A stretch of DNA of 8,117 nt from the NCBI GenBank assembly GCA_937897625.1, contig CALCNZ010000072.1:1-8117 (forward strand). The letters are read 5' to 3'. Source of the stretch: an uncultured Flavobacteriales bacterium. Lineage in GTDB: Bacteria > Bacteroidota > Bacteroidia > Flavobacteriales_D > Sanyastnellaceae. Position numbers and translations under genes: made by a program. The notes beneath the pieces were generated by a model. It did no database searches, was not told where the DNA came from, and saw nothing but the letters and a program-made list of their open reading frames with translations. Shown here piece by piece: positions 1 to 7,383 of the stretch. The first letter of the stretch is position 1. Each line of letters begins with the position of its first letter.

Positions 1-1
1 C

Positions 2-1510
2 ACCAGCAACGGTCCGCAAGATGAAAAGAAAGCTTACGTTAAATGGGGCTATGTTCCCGGCGATGAGTTCAGTGAAAGCGTAAGTAAGACGTTGGAATTC
101 GCTTACGATGATTTTTGTATTTCGCGTTATGCTGAAATGATAGGAGACAAGGCGGTTGCACAACAATATGCCATTCGTTCTCAGAATTGGAAAAATGTTT
201 TTGATCCGGAAACGAAATTCATGCGTGCGCGTGTGAATGGCGGATTCGCGACACCGTTCGATCCGTATCAAGTGAACTTTCATTACACTGAAGCAAACGC
301 ATGGCAATATCGATTCTTTGTGCCACATGAAATTCCTGAGTTGATGGAATTGATGGGCGGAAAGAAGGCATTCGAAGCGGAGTTGGACAAACTTTTCAAT
401 GCACCAACCCAAACAACTGGAAGAGAGCAAGCCGATATCACAGGGTTGATTGGTCAGTATGCTCAAGGTAACGAACCGAGTCATCACATGGCTTACTTGT
501 ATGCTTATGTGAATCGAGACAAACTTCACATGTATCGCGACAGCATTATGAAGACCCTCTACTCTCCTACTCCAGATGGACTTTGCGGAAACGAAGACTG
601 CGGACAAATGTCGGCATGGTACGTTGTAAGTGCCTGGAACACCTATCCCATTTGTCCCGGAGACTACACGGGTTGGTGGCAAGACTACGACCCCACCATG
701 TCAGTATTCAATGTACAAGTTCAAGGAAAACCCTCACCATTTCCGCTTGGACTTTTCAAAGAGAAAAATATAGTTCCTGCGCCAATTATTTCCGCACCGA
801 ACAGAGCATTCGTTGGCGATCAAATGATATCTATTTCATGTTTGAATAAAACAGCAACAATAAAAGTTTTAATCACTGAAGAGGGCGTTTCGAAAGCGAA
901 AGAATTCACGTATACGGCTCCCTTCAAAATAACTAAAACATGTACCATTAAAGTTAAGGGTATTGCTGGCAACGAAAGAGAAATCGATAGCCCTTGGATT
1001 GAAGCTACGTTCTACAAGCGTTCAGGAAATTTGGTGATGAAGGAAGTGGGCAATTACGACGCTCAATACACCGCTGGAGGCAGAGATGCCTTGATAGATG
1101 GTATTCGCGGAAAGCTTGATTTCAGAACAGGTGTATGGCAAGGATACAACGGCAAAATGGAATGTGTGATTGAATTGAAGAATCCGACCAACATTAAAAA
1201 GATTTCGCTTTCTGCTTATCAAGATATTCGTCCATGGATTTGGTTTCCATCTAACGTAAAATTCTTTGTGAGTAAAGATGGAAAAAGTTATGACGAAGTT
1301 TATTCGGAAGACTTCACTGCGCAGCAACGCGTGGAAGGTCCGCAGATGCATGAGTACACTGCTGCATTCAACGATAAATACAAAGGCGATGTTAGCGCGG
1401 TGAAGTATGTGAAGTGCGTGGCACTTCCAGCCTTCGATAAAATTCCTGAATGGCATTTGGGCGTTGGCGGGAAGCCGTGGATTTTTGTTGATGAGATTGT
1501 GATTGAATAA
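2..1510 (+). CDS. GH92 alpha-mannosidase, 3' part (5' end outside window)
   Basis: This is the C-terminal part of a glycoside hydrolase family 92 enzyme; the family consists of calcium-dependent exo-acting alpha-mannosidases that trim mannose from N-glycans, yeast mannan or similar glycans in the periplasm or at the cell surface. The reading frame is open from base 2 without a start, so the gene is cut by the window edge. Family signatures seen are GYVPGDEFSESVSKTLEFAY (about nt 47-106), GNEPSHHMAYLY (467-502) and GNEDCGQMSAW (587-619), which carry conserved acidic residues of the GH92 active site. After the catalytic domain come an Ig-like segment resembling the chitobiase C-terminal domain (about nt 780-1015) and an F5/8-type C (discoidin, CBM32-like) domain (about 1035-1507; QYTAGGRDALIDGIRG, IRPWIWFP). 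The discoidin domain probably binds glycan. It ends in TAA before a palindrome-rich spacer. The signal peptide and N-terminal domain are not visible. The family call is firm; the substrate linkage is not resolved. Confidence 0.93.
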   Translation, partial: TSNGPQDEKKAYVKWGYVPGDEFSESVSKTLEFAYDDFCISRYAEMIGDKAVAQQYAIRSQNWKNVFDPETKFMRARVNGGFATPFDPYQVNFHYTEANAWQYRFFVPHEIPELMELMGGKKAFEAELDKLFNAPTQTTGREQADITGLIGQYAQGNEPSHHMAYLYAYVNRDKLHMYRDSIMKTLYSPTPDGLCGNEDCGQMSAWYVVSAWNTYPICPGDYTGWWQDYDPTMSVFNVQVQGKPSPFPLGLFKEKNIVPAPIISAPNRAFVGDQMISISCLNKTATIKVLITEEGVSKAKEFTYTAPFKITKTCTIKVKGIAGNEREIDSPWIEATFYKRSGNLVMKEVGNYDAQYTAGGRDALIDGIRGKLDFRTGVWQGYNGKMECVIELKNPTNIKKISLSAYQDIRPWIWFPSNVKFFVSKDGKSYDEVYSEDFTAQQRVEGPQMHEYTAAFNDKYKGDVSAVKYVKCVALPAFDKIPEWHLGVGGKPWIFVDEIVIE

Positions 1511-1519
1511 TTTCGGGAT

Positions 1520-1577
1520 GGGCGAAAAATATTTCGCCCGTATTAAGTGTTAATTAGGGGCGAAATATCTTTCGCCC
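1520..1577. repeat. Three consecutive perfect palindromes, two near-identical
   Basis: Two copies of one hairpin, GGGCGAAA-AATA-TTTCGCCC (1520-1539) and GGGCGAAA-TATC-TTTCGCCC (1558-1577), have identical 8-bp stems and different 4-nt loops. Between them lies a third perfect palindrome, ATTAA-GTG-TTAAT (1542-1554). No T-run follows either large hairpin, so they are not classic intrinsic terminators, though they could still protect the 3' end of the GH92 mRNA. The second hairpin ends 13 nt before the aminotransferase ATG and could affect initiation. Because the four arms are interchangeable, arm 1 could also pair with arm 4 and give a long alternative stem. From memory, GGGCGAAA-type palindromes recur between genes in many bacteria; that was not checked here. 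Confidence 0.85.
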
Positions 1578-1590
1578 AAAATAAAATTTC

Positions 1591-2889
1591 ATGAGTGAAT
1601 CGAATATTTTTTTTGAGAAGGGGTTAGCGCAGACGACACCGTTTCCATTGGGAATTGAGGTGGAGCGTGCAGAGGGGTTGTATGTGTACAAGAAAGATGG
1701 TTCGCGGATTATGGATTTTGTGAGTGGTGTTGGGGTGAGTAATCTCGGACATGGAAATGCGCGTATTCGCGAGGCCATACATGCACAGGTAGACAAGCAC
1801 TTGCACACAATGGTGTATGGTGAATTTATTCAGGAGGCGCAAGACAATGCCGCAAAGAGCTTGTTGAAATTACTTCCTGCTGAATTGAACTGTTGCTACT
1901 TCGTGAATAGCGGAACGGAAGCAAATGAAGCGGCCATTAAGTTGGTGAAGCGCGTGACCGGAAGAAAAGAGATTGTCTCGTTTGTGGGATCATACCACGG
2001 AAGTACAACGGGTTCCATGGCCATTAGCGCGAATGAAGTCAAGAAGCGAAATTTCCGTCCGCTTATGCCCGGTGTGAACTTCATTCGATTGAACAATTGG
2101 GAAGATCTCGATTTCATTACAGAAAAAACGGCGGGTGTTATTCTTGAAACGATTCAAGGAGACGCAGGTGTTCGCATTCCGAATGAGTTGTATTTGCATG
2201 CGTTGAAAAACAAATGCGAAGAAGTAGGCGCGCTGCTCGTCTTCGATGAAATTCAATGCGGAATGGGGCGCACCGGAAAGGCGTTCGCCTTCGAACACTT
2301 CGGCGTGGTTCCACACGCCATTACACTCGGAAAAGCGTTAGGCGGAGGAATGCCCATCGGATGCTTGGTTTCCTCGCGAGAGAACATGCGCGAGCTTTCA
2401 CAAAATCCGTTTCTCGGACACATTAGCACCTTTGCTGGACATCCCGTTGCTTGCGCCGCCGCGCATGCATTCCTCGAACAAATTCACGATGAAGAATTGT
2501 TGAAACATGCCGAGCAAATCGGACAATTCATTGAAGAAAAATTAAGTCAACACGAACGCGTTATTGAAATTCGAAGAAAAGGATTGTTCTTCGCCATTGA
2601 CATGGAGAGTGCTGAAGTGGTTCAGCAAGTGGTGGAAGAAAATCTTCGTCAAGGATTACTTAGCTTTTGGTTTTTGTCTTGCCCTTGGAGTTTCCGTATT
2701 GCGCCTCCGTTGACGATTACCATGGAGGAAGCAGAACAAGGCGTTGCAATTATTTTAAAGTCTATGGATGACACAACACGTTGTGATGACACCTTCGGTG
2801 ATGACCGCAGAGCGGATGACACAACACGTTGTGATGACACCTTCGGTGATGACCGCAACGCGGATGACGCTGCGCGAGGGGATAATTAA
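1591..2889 (+). CDS. Class-III PLP aminotransferase with repeat-encoded C-terminal tail
   Basis: A fold-type I, class-III (acetylornithine/ornithine/4-aminobutyrate group) aminotransferase, cytosolic and PLP-dependent. Visible cofactor residues are S107-G108-T109 (phosphate), Y135-H136 stacking on the ring, D219 in VFDEIQCGMGRTG (pyridine nitrogen) and K248 in TLGKALGGG (Schiff base). GHISTFAGHPVACAA follows as expected for the second subunit's phosphate loop. The sequence resembles a Flavobacteria-type family usually labelled only as aspartate aminotransferase family, so the amino donor is not assignable. The normal fold ends near residue 392 (EQGVAIILKSM). Residues 393-432 are an added Asp/Thr/Arg-rich tail encoded by a 48-bp tandem DNA repeat, probably disordered and not part of the enzyme. 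The ATG at 1591 places MSESNIFFEKGLAQTTPFPLG where this family starts; its leader is A/T-rich with no Shine-Dalgarno. The stop TAA (2887-2889) overlaps the opposing gene's stop. Either a separate transcript or read-through from GH92 is possible. Confidence 0.9.
   Translation: MSESNIFFEKGLAQTTPFPLGIEVERAEGLYVYKKDGSRIMDFVSGVGVSNLGHGNARIREAIHAQVDKHLHTMVYGEFIQEAQDNAAKSLLKLLPAELNCCYFVNSGTEANEAAIKLVKRVTGRKEIVSFVGSYHGSTTGSMAISANEVKKRNFRPLMPGVNFIRLNNWEDLDFITEKTAGVILETIQGDAGVRIPNELYLHALKNKCEEVGALLVFDEIQCGMGRTGKAFAFEHFGVVPHAITLGKALGGGMPIGCLVSSRENMRELSQNPFLGHISTFAGHPVACAAAHAFLEQIHDEELLKHAEQIGQFIEEKLSQHERVIEIRRKGLFFAIDMESAEVVQQVVEENLRQGLLSFWFLSCPWSFRIAPPLTITMEEAEQGVAIILKSMDDTTRCDDTFGDDRRADDTTRCDDTFGDDRNADDAARGDN
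2767..2875. repeat. GATGAC-spaced mini-palindrome array (48-bp tandem repeat)
   Basis: The hexamer GATGAC occurs seven times (2767, 2785, 2800, 2815, 2833, 2848, 2863) and is followed each time by a self-complementary insert. In order these are ACAACACGTTGT, ACCTTCGGT, CGCAGAGCG, ACAACACGTTGT, ACCTTCGGT, CGCAACGCG and GCTGCGC. The first two triplets make a 48-bp tandem repeat (2767-2814 and 2815-2862). Its only two differences (2810-2811 versus 2858-2859) fall in the loop of the third palindrome. The seventh insert belongs to a third, truncated unit. On the minus strand the spacer reads GTCATC and several inserts become GNA triloops closed by C-G (ACC-GAA-GGT, GC-GCA-GC). The array is read in frame as the aminotransferase tail and ends 10 bp before the opposing gene's stop. 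It may act as a two-way 3'-end structure; this is inference. Confidence 0.92.
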
Positions 2890-3470
2890 AGAATTGCTTT
2901 TACCGTTTGAAGAATGATCTTCATATCAGTGAGAAAACTTTGCTCTCGGACGTATTTTAGATTGAGTGCGAGTTTGGCGGGCATGATTTCCTCGATGTAG
3001 GTTTTTTCGGGATTTGGAGATTGGCTGAGAAGTTCGTTTTCACGAACGTATTCGATGCTGGCGAAGTCTGTGATTCCTGGTTTGATGCTAAGAACGTTTT
3101 GTTGTTCTTCGTTGTACAACAAAACGTATTTCGGAACTTCGGGGCGAGGGCCAACAACACTCATTTCACCCAGAAAAACATTTACCAATTGAGGTAACTC
3201 ATCGATCTTGTACTTCCGAATAAAATAACCACTTCGGGTAATGCGGTTGTCTTTCATTCCAACCGTTAATTGTCCTTTTGACTCAGCATTTTTACGCATG
3301 GATCGGAACTTCAACAAACCGAAATTTCTTCCATTTAAACCTACACGCTGTTGCACGAAAAAAGGAGAACCAAAATCGTCGAGAACAATCCAAATCGACA
3401 CCACTATTCCCAAAGGAAGAAGCACTATAATTAGCACTGCAGAGAATAGAACATCGAAGATTCTTTTCAT
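2886..3470 (-). CDS. Bacterial sugar transferase (PglC-type phosphoglycosyltransferase)
   Basis: A 194-residue monotopic phosphoglycosyltransferase of the bacterial sugar transferase family (PF02397). These enzymes move a sugar-1-phosphate from a UDP-sugar to undecaprenyl phosphate at the inner face of the cytoplasmic membrane, the first step in building O-antigen, capsule or protein-linked glycans. Residues 7-30 form one hydrophobic membrane segment after MKRIFD. The family blocks follow: FFVQQRVGLNGRNFGLLKFR (37-56), the catalytic Asp-Glu pair D90-E91 in KIDELPQL, SVVGPRPE (104-111) and KPGITDFAS (130-138). The length matches the short PglC/WecP-like class rather than the long WcaJ/WbaP class with extra N-terminal helices. 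The ATG at 3470 is 5 bp after the stop of the upstream sugar aminotransferase, so the two genes are almost surely cotranscribed and translationally coupled. Its TAA shares the TTAA at 2886-2889 with the convergent aminotransferase. The exact sugar cannot be read from sequence. Confidence 0.93.
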   Translation of the reverse strand: MKRIFDVLFSAVLIIVLLPLGIVVSIWIVLDDFGSPFFVQQRVGLNGRNFGLLKFRSMRKNAESKGQLTVGMKDNRITRSGYFIRKYKIDELPQLVNVFLGEMSVVGPRPEVPKYVLLYNEEQQNVLSIKPGITDFASIEYVRENELLSQSPNPEKTYIEEIMPAKLALNLKYVREQSFLTDMKIILQTVKAIL

Positions 3471-3475
3471 TCCGT

Positions 3476-4681
3476 TTATTTAATCGCCTTCAGAATTGCA
3501 TTCGCAACGCGCTCTGCATTTTCGTTCGACAAATCGTAATAGACAGGAAGCGAAATTTCGTTTTTGTAGAAATTGAATGCATTCGGAAAATCGTGAATGT
3601 CATAACCCTGACTTTTGTAAAACGTGAACAATGGTAAGGGCTGAAAATGCACGTTCAAGGAAATGCCCTGCTCTGCTACTTCACGAATAACTGCGTCGCG
3701 CTGATCTTCGGTGAACTTATTTAAGCGAAGCATATACAAGTGGTAGTTCGAATCTGACCACTCCGTTTTGAACGTTGGAAGAATGCATTTTTTATTGGTT
3801 GAAAGAATGCGATTGTATATTTCACAAATCTCTTTCCTTCTATCCAAACTCTCTTGAAAGCGCTCCAACTCTACTCTACCAATGGCCGCGTGAATGTCGG
3901 TCATGTTGCATTTGTAACCCGCTTCAACAATATCATATCTCCAGTTACCCGGTTGCATTTTTGAGATGGCATCTTTCGACTGTCCGTGAAGCGACTTGGT
4001 GTAAATCTCTTGACGGATCTTTTCCGAAATAATTTCATTTTGAAAATTCAATGCAATGGCTCCACCTTCTGCCGTGGTTAGATTTTTCACTGCATGAAAA
4101 GAGAATCCTGCAACGTCGGTTTGATTTCCAACTCGCTTTCCTTTGTACCATGAGCCAAATGAATGCGCCGCATCTGAAACTACGAGTGGACGACCGAATT
4201 TCTCTTGCGGCTTACTGGTCGGTTTCCATTCGAATCGCTTTGTAAAGCTCTTCGCTAATTCCATATATGCGTCGTAATCAACGGGCAATCCTCCCACATC
4301 TACCGGCATAATCGCCTTCGTTCTTTCTGTCATTGCGGCCGCAACTTTCTCTATATCCATGTGCGCTGAATCCGGCGCGCAATCTACCATTACAGGTGTG
4401 GCTCCCAAATGCACAACTACGTTTGCTGTTGCAGCGTAGGTGTATGCGGGGACAATGACTTCATCTCCCGGACCAATTCCGAACCAATACAACACCATTT
4501 CAACAGCATTGGTCCACGAGTTCAAGCACAACACAGGACCTGAATCGCAATACTGCTGAATATCATTTTCAAAAGCTTTGGTCTGCGGACCAGTTGTAAT
4601 CCAACCTGAACGAAGAACTGCCGTTACTGCTTCGATCGTCTTTTCATCGATACGAGGCGGAGAAAAAGGAATGGGTTTCAT
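3476..4681 (-). CDS. DegT/DnrJ/EryC1-family nucleotide-sugar aminotransferase
   Basis: A 401-residue PLP enzyme of the DegT/DnrJ/EryC1/StrS family, which typically converts a UDP- or dTDP-linked keto-sugar into the amino sugar used in surface glycans. Visible features are the family opening SGWITTGPQTKAFE (25-38), the 53-58 region LNSWTNA near the cofactor phosphate, DEVIVPAYTYAATAN (73-87), D170-A-A-H173 for the cofactor ring, and the Schiff-base lysine K199 in FHAVKNLTTAEGG. RYDIVEAGYKCNMTDIHAA is the usual mid-domain signature. The stretch at about 145-168 (basic, Pro/Lys-containing) is, from memory, normal in Bacteroidota members. It is the first gene of a two-gene unit with the sugar transferase 5 bp downstream, the same pairing as PglE and PglC in bacillosamine-type pathways. 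The dehydratase and acetyltransferase expected in such a pathway are not in the window. The start at 4681 gives the family-typical N-terminus MKPIPFSPP. Substrate and product stereochemistry are unknown. Confidence 0.92.
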   Translation of the reverse strand: MKPIPFSPPRIDEKTIEAVTAVLRSGWITTGPQTKAFENDIQQYCDSGPVLCLNSWTNAVEMVLYWFGIGPGDEVIVPAYTYAATANVVVHLGATPVMVDCAPDSAHMDIEKVAAAMTERTKAIMPVDVGGLPVDYDAYMELAKSFTKRFEWKPTSKPQEKFGRPLVVSDAAHSFGSWYKGKRVGNQTDVAGFSFHAVKNLTTAEGGAIALNFQNEIISEKIRQEIYTKSLHGQSKDAISKMQPGNWRYDIVEAGYKCNMTDIHAAIGRVELERFQESLDRRKEICEIYNRILSTNKKCILPTFKTEWSDSNYHLYMLRLNKFTEDQRDAVIREVAEQGISLNVHFQPLPLFTFYKSQGYDIHDFPNAFNFYKNEISLPVYYDLSNENAERVANAILKAIK

Positions 4682-4766
4682 AAGTGTGCAAAATTAAGTG
4701 ATTCGCCCTCTCTAATGGTTAACTTTGACGCATTAAACTTTTTGTAATTATTCCTGTTCTAACCGC
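4682..4766. promoter_or_regulatory. Divergent promoter region between glycan genes and receptor
   Basis: This 85-bp AT-rich gap separates two divergent starts and must hold the promoters for both sides unless they lie inside the genes. On the plus strand TAACTTTG at 4720-4727 fits the Bacteroidota -7 consensus TAnnTTTG and would give a leader of roughly 30 nt before the receptor ATG. No good TTTG -33 box is seen about 19 bp upstream. On the minus strand TAATTTTG (plus coordinates 4689-4696) also fits, but it is so close to the ATG at 4681 that the mRNA would be nearly leaderless, so this one is doubtful. No operator-like repeat was seen. Confidence 0.4.
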
Positions 4767-7382
4767 ATGACATTTCCTTTCAACTCAGATCTATCGTTTC
4801 GCAAAACTCTCACGCTTGTTTTGTTTGCACTGGCATTTTCGTTCGGTGCATTCGCACAACCTCAGCAAGGCGGGAGGCCCGGAGGAAACGGAGGAGGTCA
4901 ACCCGGTGGAAGACCCGCGCCGAAAGGACGCGTGTACGGAAAACTATTCGACGCTCGCACCAACAAACCGCTGGAGTTCGTGATTTTGAGGGTTTACAAA
5001 GAAGACAGCTTGTTGGTTAAGGAAAAAAATCCGCTTGTTCTCGGTGGCGCCCTTTCGCAATCAAATGGCGAATTCAGCATTGAAGATTTGCCCGCGAATG
5101 AGAAACTTACGTTGCGATTTTCTTTAGCGAATGTAGACGCAGCCTTTTTTGTTTTCACTTTAAAACCTTCGGGCGGGCCAATGGGATTGCTTGAAAAAGA
5201 TCTTGGAAACATTAAGCTCACCTTCACCGGACAGCTGAGCACTGTAACCATAGATGGCGGCGGACCGCGATTGGAATTCGATAAGCGCATTTACGATGTA
5301 GATAAAAATCCGATGACCGCTGGTGGAACCGCAGAAGATGTGCTTCGTAACATTCCTTCTTTGCAAGTAGATACCGATGGTAACGTGCAGCTGCGCAACG
5401 CTTCACCTCAAATTTTTATAGACGGAAGACCAACGACTTTGACCATTGATCAAATTCCAGCAGATGCTATTCAGCGGGTGGAATTGATTACCAATCCTTC
5501 AGCAAAATACGACGCCAGCGGCGGTGGTGGTGGCATCGTGAACATTGTTATGAAACACAACCGTAGCGCCGGTTACAACGGAAGCATTCGCGGTGGAATA
5601 GACAAACGCGGTCGCGTGAATTCAGGATTTGATTTTAATTTTCGTCAAGGAAAAATAAACTTCTTTGCGAACACCAACTACAACCAGCGCAGAAGCATTA
5701 GCATAGGAACCACCCAACGCGAAAATATTTTTCCCGCTTATTCTCTCTTTCAAGATCAATACAGTCGGAACGATGGTTTTATGTTGAATGGAAGAGGTGG
5801 CTTCGATTGGATGATTGACAACAGAAATACATTGACCTTTTCTGGAAACATTATGAAAGGTTCGTTTGCTCCTTTCGATACGTTGAATGTGAAAACCGAT
5901 ACGCTTGCCGGCGGAACCGGATCGTACTATCGCGAAAGCAACACCAAACGCGCCTTTCAAAACATTGGCGGAAGTGCGCTGTATAAACACCTCTTCACCA
6001 AAGAAGGAACAGAGTTGAATGCGGATTTGAACTACAACAGAATTAAAAGTGTTTTCGACGGTGACTACACCAACATATACAACGACGCGAATGCTACGCA
6101 CTTAATGCAACACGGAGATGTTTCTCAGTTCTTGGTGACTTCACAAATAGACTTTGAATCCAAGGTAACGGAACGTTTTCGCGTGGAAGCAGGGACGCGT
6201 GCTTCGGTGAGAGACTTCACCACGGAATATAAAAACCGACAATTTCAAAACGGTATCTGGACCGACATCACTTCCTTACAAGTGAATTACCACTATCTCG
6301 ATCAAGTCTACGCCGCCTACGGAACCGCGGCTTTGGACTTACCCACATGGAAAATAAAAGCTGGATTGCGAGCGGAAAGCAGCGATTACAAAGCGGAGCT
6401 CTTGAGTAACGGCAGCAACTTCGCTTACAAATATCCGATTGCGCTTTTCCCGTCGTTGTTTATCACACGCGTTATTACAGAAAAACAAGACGTTCAATTT
6501 GCATTGAATCGCAAAATCAATCGTCCCGGTTTCATGCAACTTTCTCCGTTTACAGATTACAGCGATTCGCTGAACATTCAACGCGGAAATCCAGGATTGA
6601 AGCCTGAATTCACGCAATCGGGCGAACTCTCTTGGCAATGGATTCCGAATAAGAAAAACACCATTTTGGTTTCTGCCTACGGACGCTACACCACGAACAT
6701 TACGGTTCGTCAGCAAAACAGAGAAGCGAGCACACTTCATCCGGGCGATACCATTGTTGTCACGTCTTATCAGAATGCCAACAGCAGCCAAGCGTTGGGT
6801 CTTGAATTTGTTTCGAAAAATTCGATCAGCAAAGCCATCGACATCAGTACGAACATAAACGTTTACAACAGCGCTATTGACGGAACGAATCTCGATCCGA
6901 ATTTGAAGAATAACATCAGTTCGTACTGGATAAAAAGCAACATTACCTACAAGGCTCCGAAGAACATTTCCATTCAAGCCATGTTCGATTACAGCAGCAA
7001 GCGCGCGTTGGAAGTTGGAAGCAGCGAACGCGGCGGCGGTGGTGGTGGTGGTGGAATGGGCATGGGTATGGGCGGTGGCGGCTTCGGTGGAAGCAACAAC
7101 ACGGTGCAAGGATATATAGAGCCTACCTACGGGTTGGATCTTTCCATTCGAAAAGAGTTTTTAGAAAATCGCAGTTTGGTTTTCTCTCTCAGCGCCCAAG
7201 ACGTCATGCGCACACGTGTGAACATTGTGCACAGTACCTCACCTTATTTCGATCAAATCACTTACAAGCGTCGCGACTGGCAGATGTTCCGTTTCAACAT
7301 TTCATGGAAGTTTGGAAAGATGGATTCGCAGTTGTTCAAGCGCAAGAACATGAAGTCCAACGAAGGCGGGATGGAAGGCTAA
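4767..7382 (+). CDS. TonB-receptor-like outer-membrane beta-barrel protein
   Basis: An 871-residue outer-membrane protein of the Bacteroidota family with an N-terminal carboxypeptidase-regulatory-like domain, a TonB-receptor plug and a C-terminal barrel of the PF14905 (OMP_b-brl_3) type. Residues 1-31 are a signal peptide (hydrophobic LTLVLFALAFSFGAFA, probable cut before QPQQ). Residues 31-54 are a Gly/Pro/Gln-rich linker. The beta-sandwich domain starts at KGRVYGKLFDARTNKPLEFV. The plug shows DVLRNIPSLQVD, IFIDGRPTTLT and the highly typical VELITNPSAKYDASGGGGGIVNIVMK. The barrel runs to the end and includes NRKINRPGFMQLSPFTDYSD and RGNPGLKPEF, both conserved in this family. Residues 756-775 are an almost pure Gly/Met loop. 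No clear TonB box is visible, so energised transport is not certain. The ligand is unknown and no SusD-like partner lies in the window. The gene is divergent from the glycan unit and convergent with prmC. Confidence 0.92.
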   Translation: MTFPFNSDLSFRKTLTLVLFALAFSFGAFAQPQQGGRPGGNGGGQPGGRPAPKGRVYGKLFDARTNKPLEFVILRVYKEDSLLVKEKNPLVLGGALSQSNGEFSIEDLPANEKLTLRFSLANVDAAFFVFTLKPSGGPMGLLEKDLGNIKLTFTGQLSTVTIDGGGPRLEFDKRIYDVDKNPMTAGGTAEDVLRNIPSLQVDTDGNVQLRNASPQIFIDGRPTTLTIDQIPADAIQRVELITNPSAKYDASGGGGGIVNIVMKHNRSAGYNGSIRGGIDKRGRVNSGFDFNFRQGKINFFANTNYNQRRSISIGTTQRENIFPAYSLFQDQYSRNDGFMLNGRGGFDWMIDNRNTLTFSGNIMKGSFAPFDTLNVKTDTLAGGTGSYYRESNTKRAFQNIGGSALYKHLFTKEGTELNADLNYNRIKSVFDGDYTNIYNDANATHLMQHGDVSQFLVTSQIDFESKVTERFRVEAGTRASVRDFTTEYKNRQFQNGIWTDITSLQVNYHYLDQVYAAYGTAALDLPTWKIKAGLRAESSDYKAELLSNGSNFAYKYPIALFPSLFITRVITEKQDVQFALNRKINRPGFMQLSPFTDYSDSLNIQRGNPGLKPEFTQSGELSWQWIPNKKNTILVSAYGRYTTNITVRQQNREASTLHPGDTIVVTSYQNANSSQALGLEFVSKNSISKAIDISTNINVYNSAIDGTNLDPNLKNNISSYWIKSNITYKAPKNISIQAMFDYSSKRALEVGSSERGGGGGGGGMGMGMGGGGFGGSNNTVQGYIEPTYGLDLSIRKEFLENRSLVFSLSAQDVMRTRVNIVHSTSPYFDQITYKRRDWQMFRFNISWKFGKMDSQLFKRKNMKSNEGGMEG

Positions 7383-7383
7383 T

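Noticed and set aside
92..94. TTG at 92 as start of the GH92 gene
   Set aside because: The frame is open upstream to base 2 and already encodes conserved GH92 sequence (GYVPGDEFSESVSKT), so the real start is outside the window.
1520..1577. Rho-independent terminators
   Set aside because: The stems are perfect, but neither is followed by a T-run on either strand; the second is followed by A-rich sequence on the plus strand. A role in transcript ends stays possible but not as a classic terminator.
2767..2875. Possible CRISPR array
   Set aside because: The constant unit is only 6 bp and the intervening words are short palindromes, some repeated exactly. There are no unique spacers of about 30 bp and no cas genes.
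2767..2889. Frameshift or sequencing error making the aminotransferase too long
   Set aside because: The frame is continuous and the repeat unit is a multiple of three. The tail follows directly after the normal C-terminus, so an array-derived extension explains it without an error.
3094..3127. A 12-bp perfect inverted repeat (arms 3094-3105 and 3116-3127) inside the sugar transferase gene
   Set aside because: It encodes the YVLLYNEEQQNVLS stretch, which looks like normal family sequence, so protein constraint and chance codon choice explain it. It has no spacer pattern like the other clusters.
6339..7109. Long open frame on the minus strand (256 codons) inside the receptor gene
   Set aside because: It is antisense to a clearly recognisable barrel-coding sequence, has low-complexity composition from the Gly tract, and shows no family motif. 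The same applies to the shorter antisense frames at 5622-6101 and 1022-1456.
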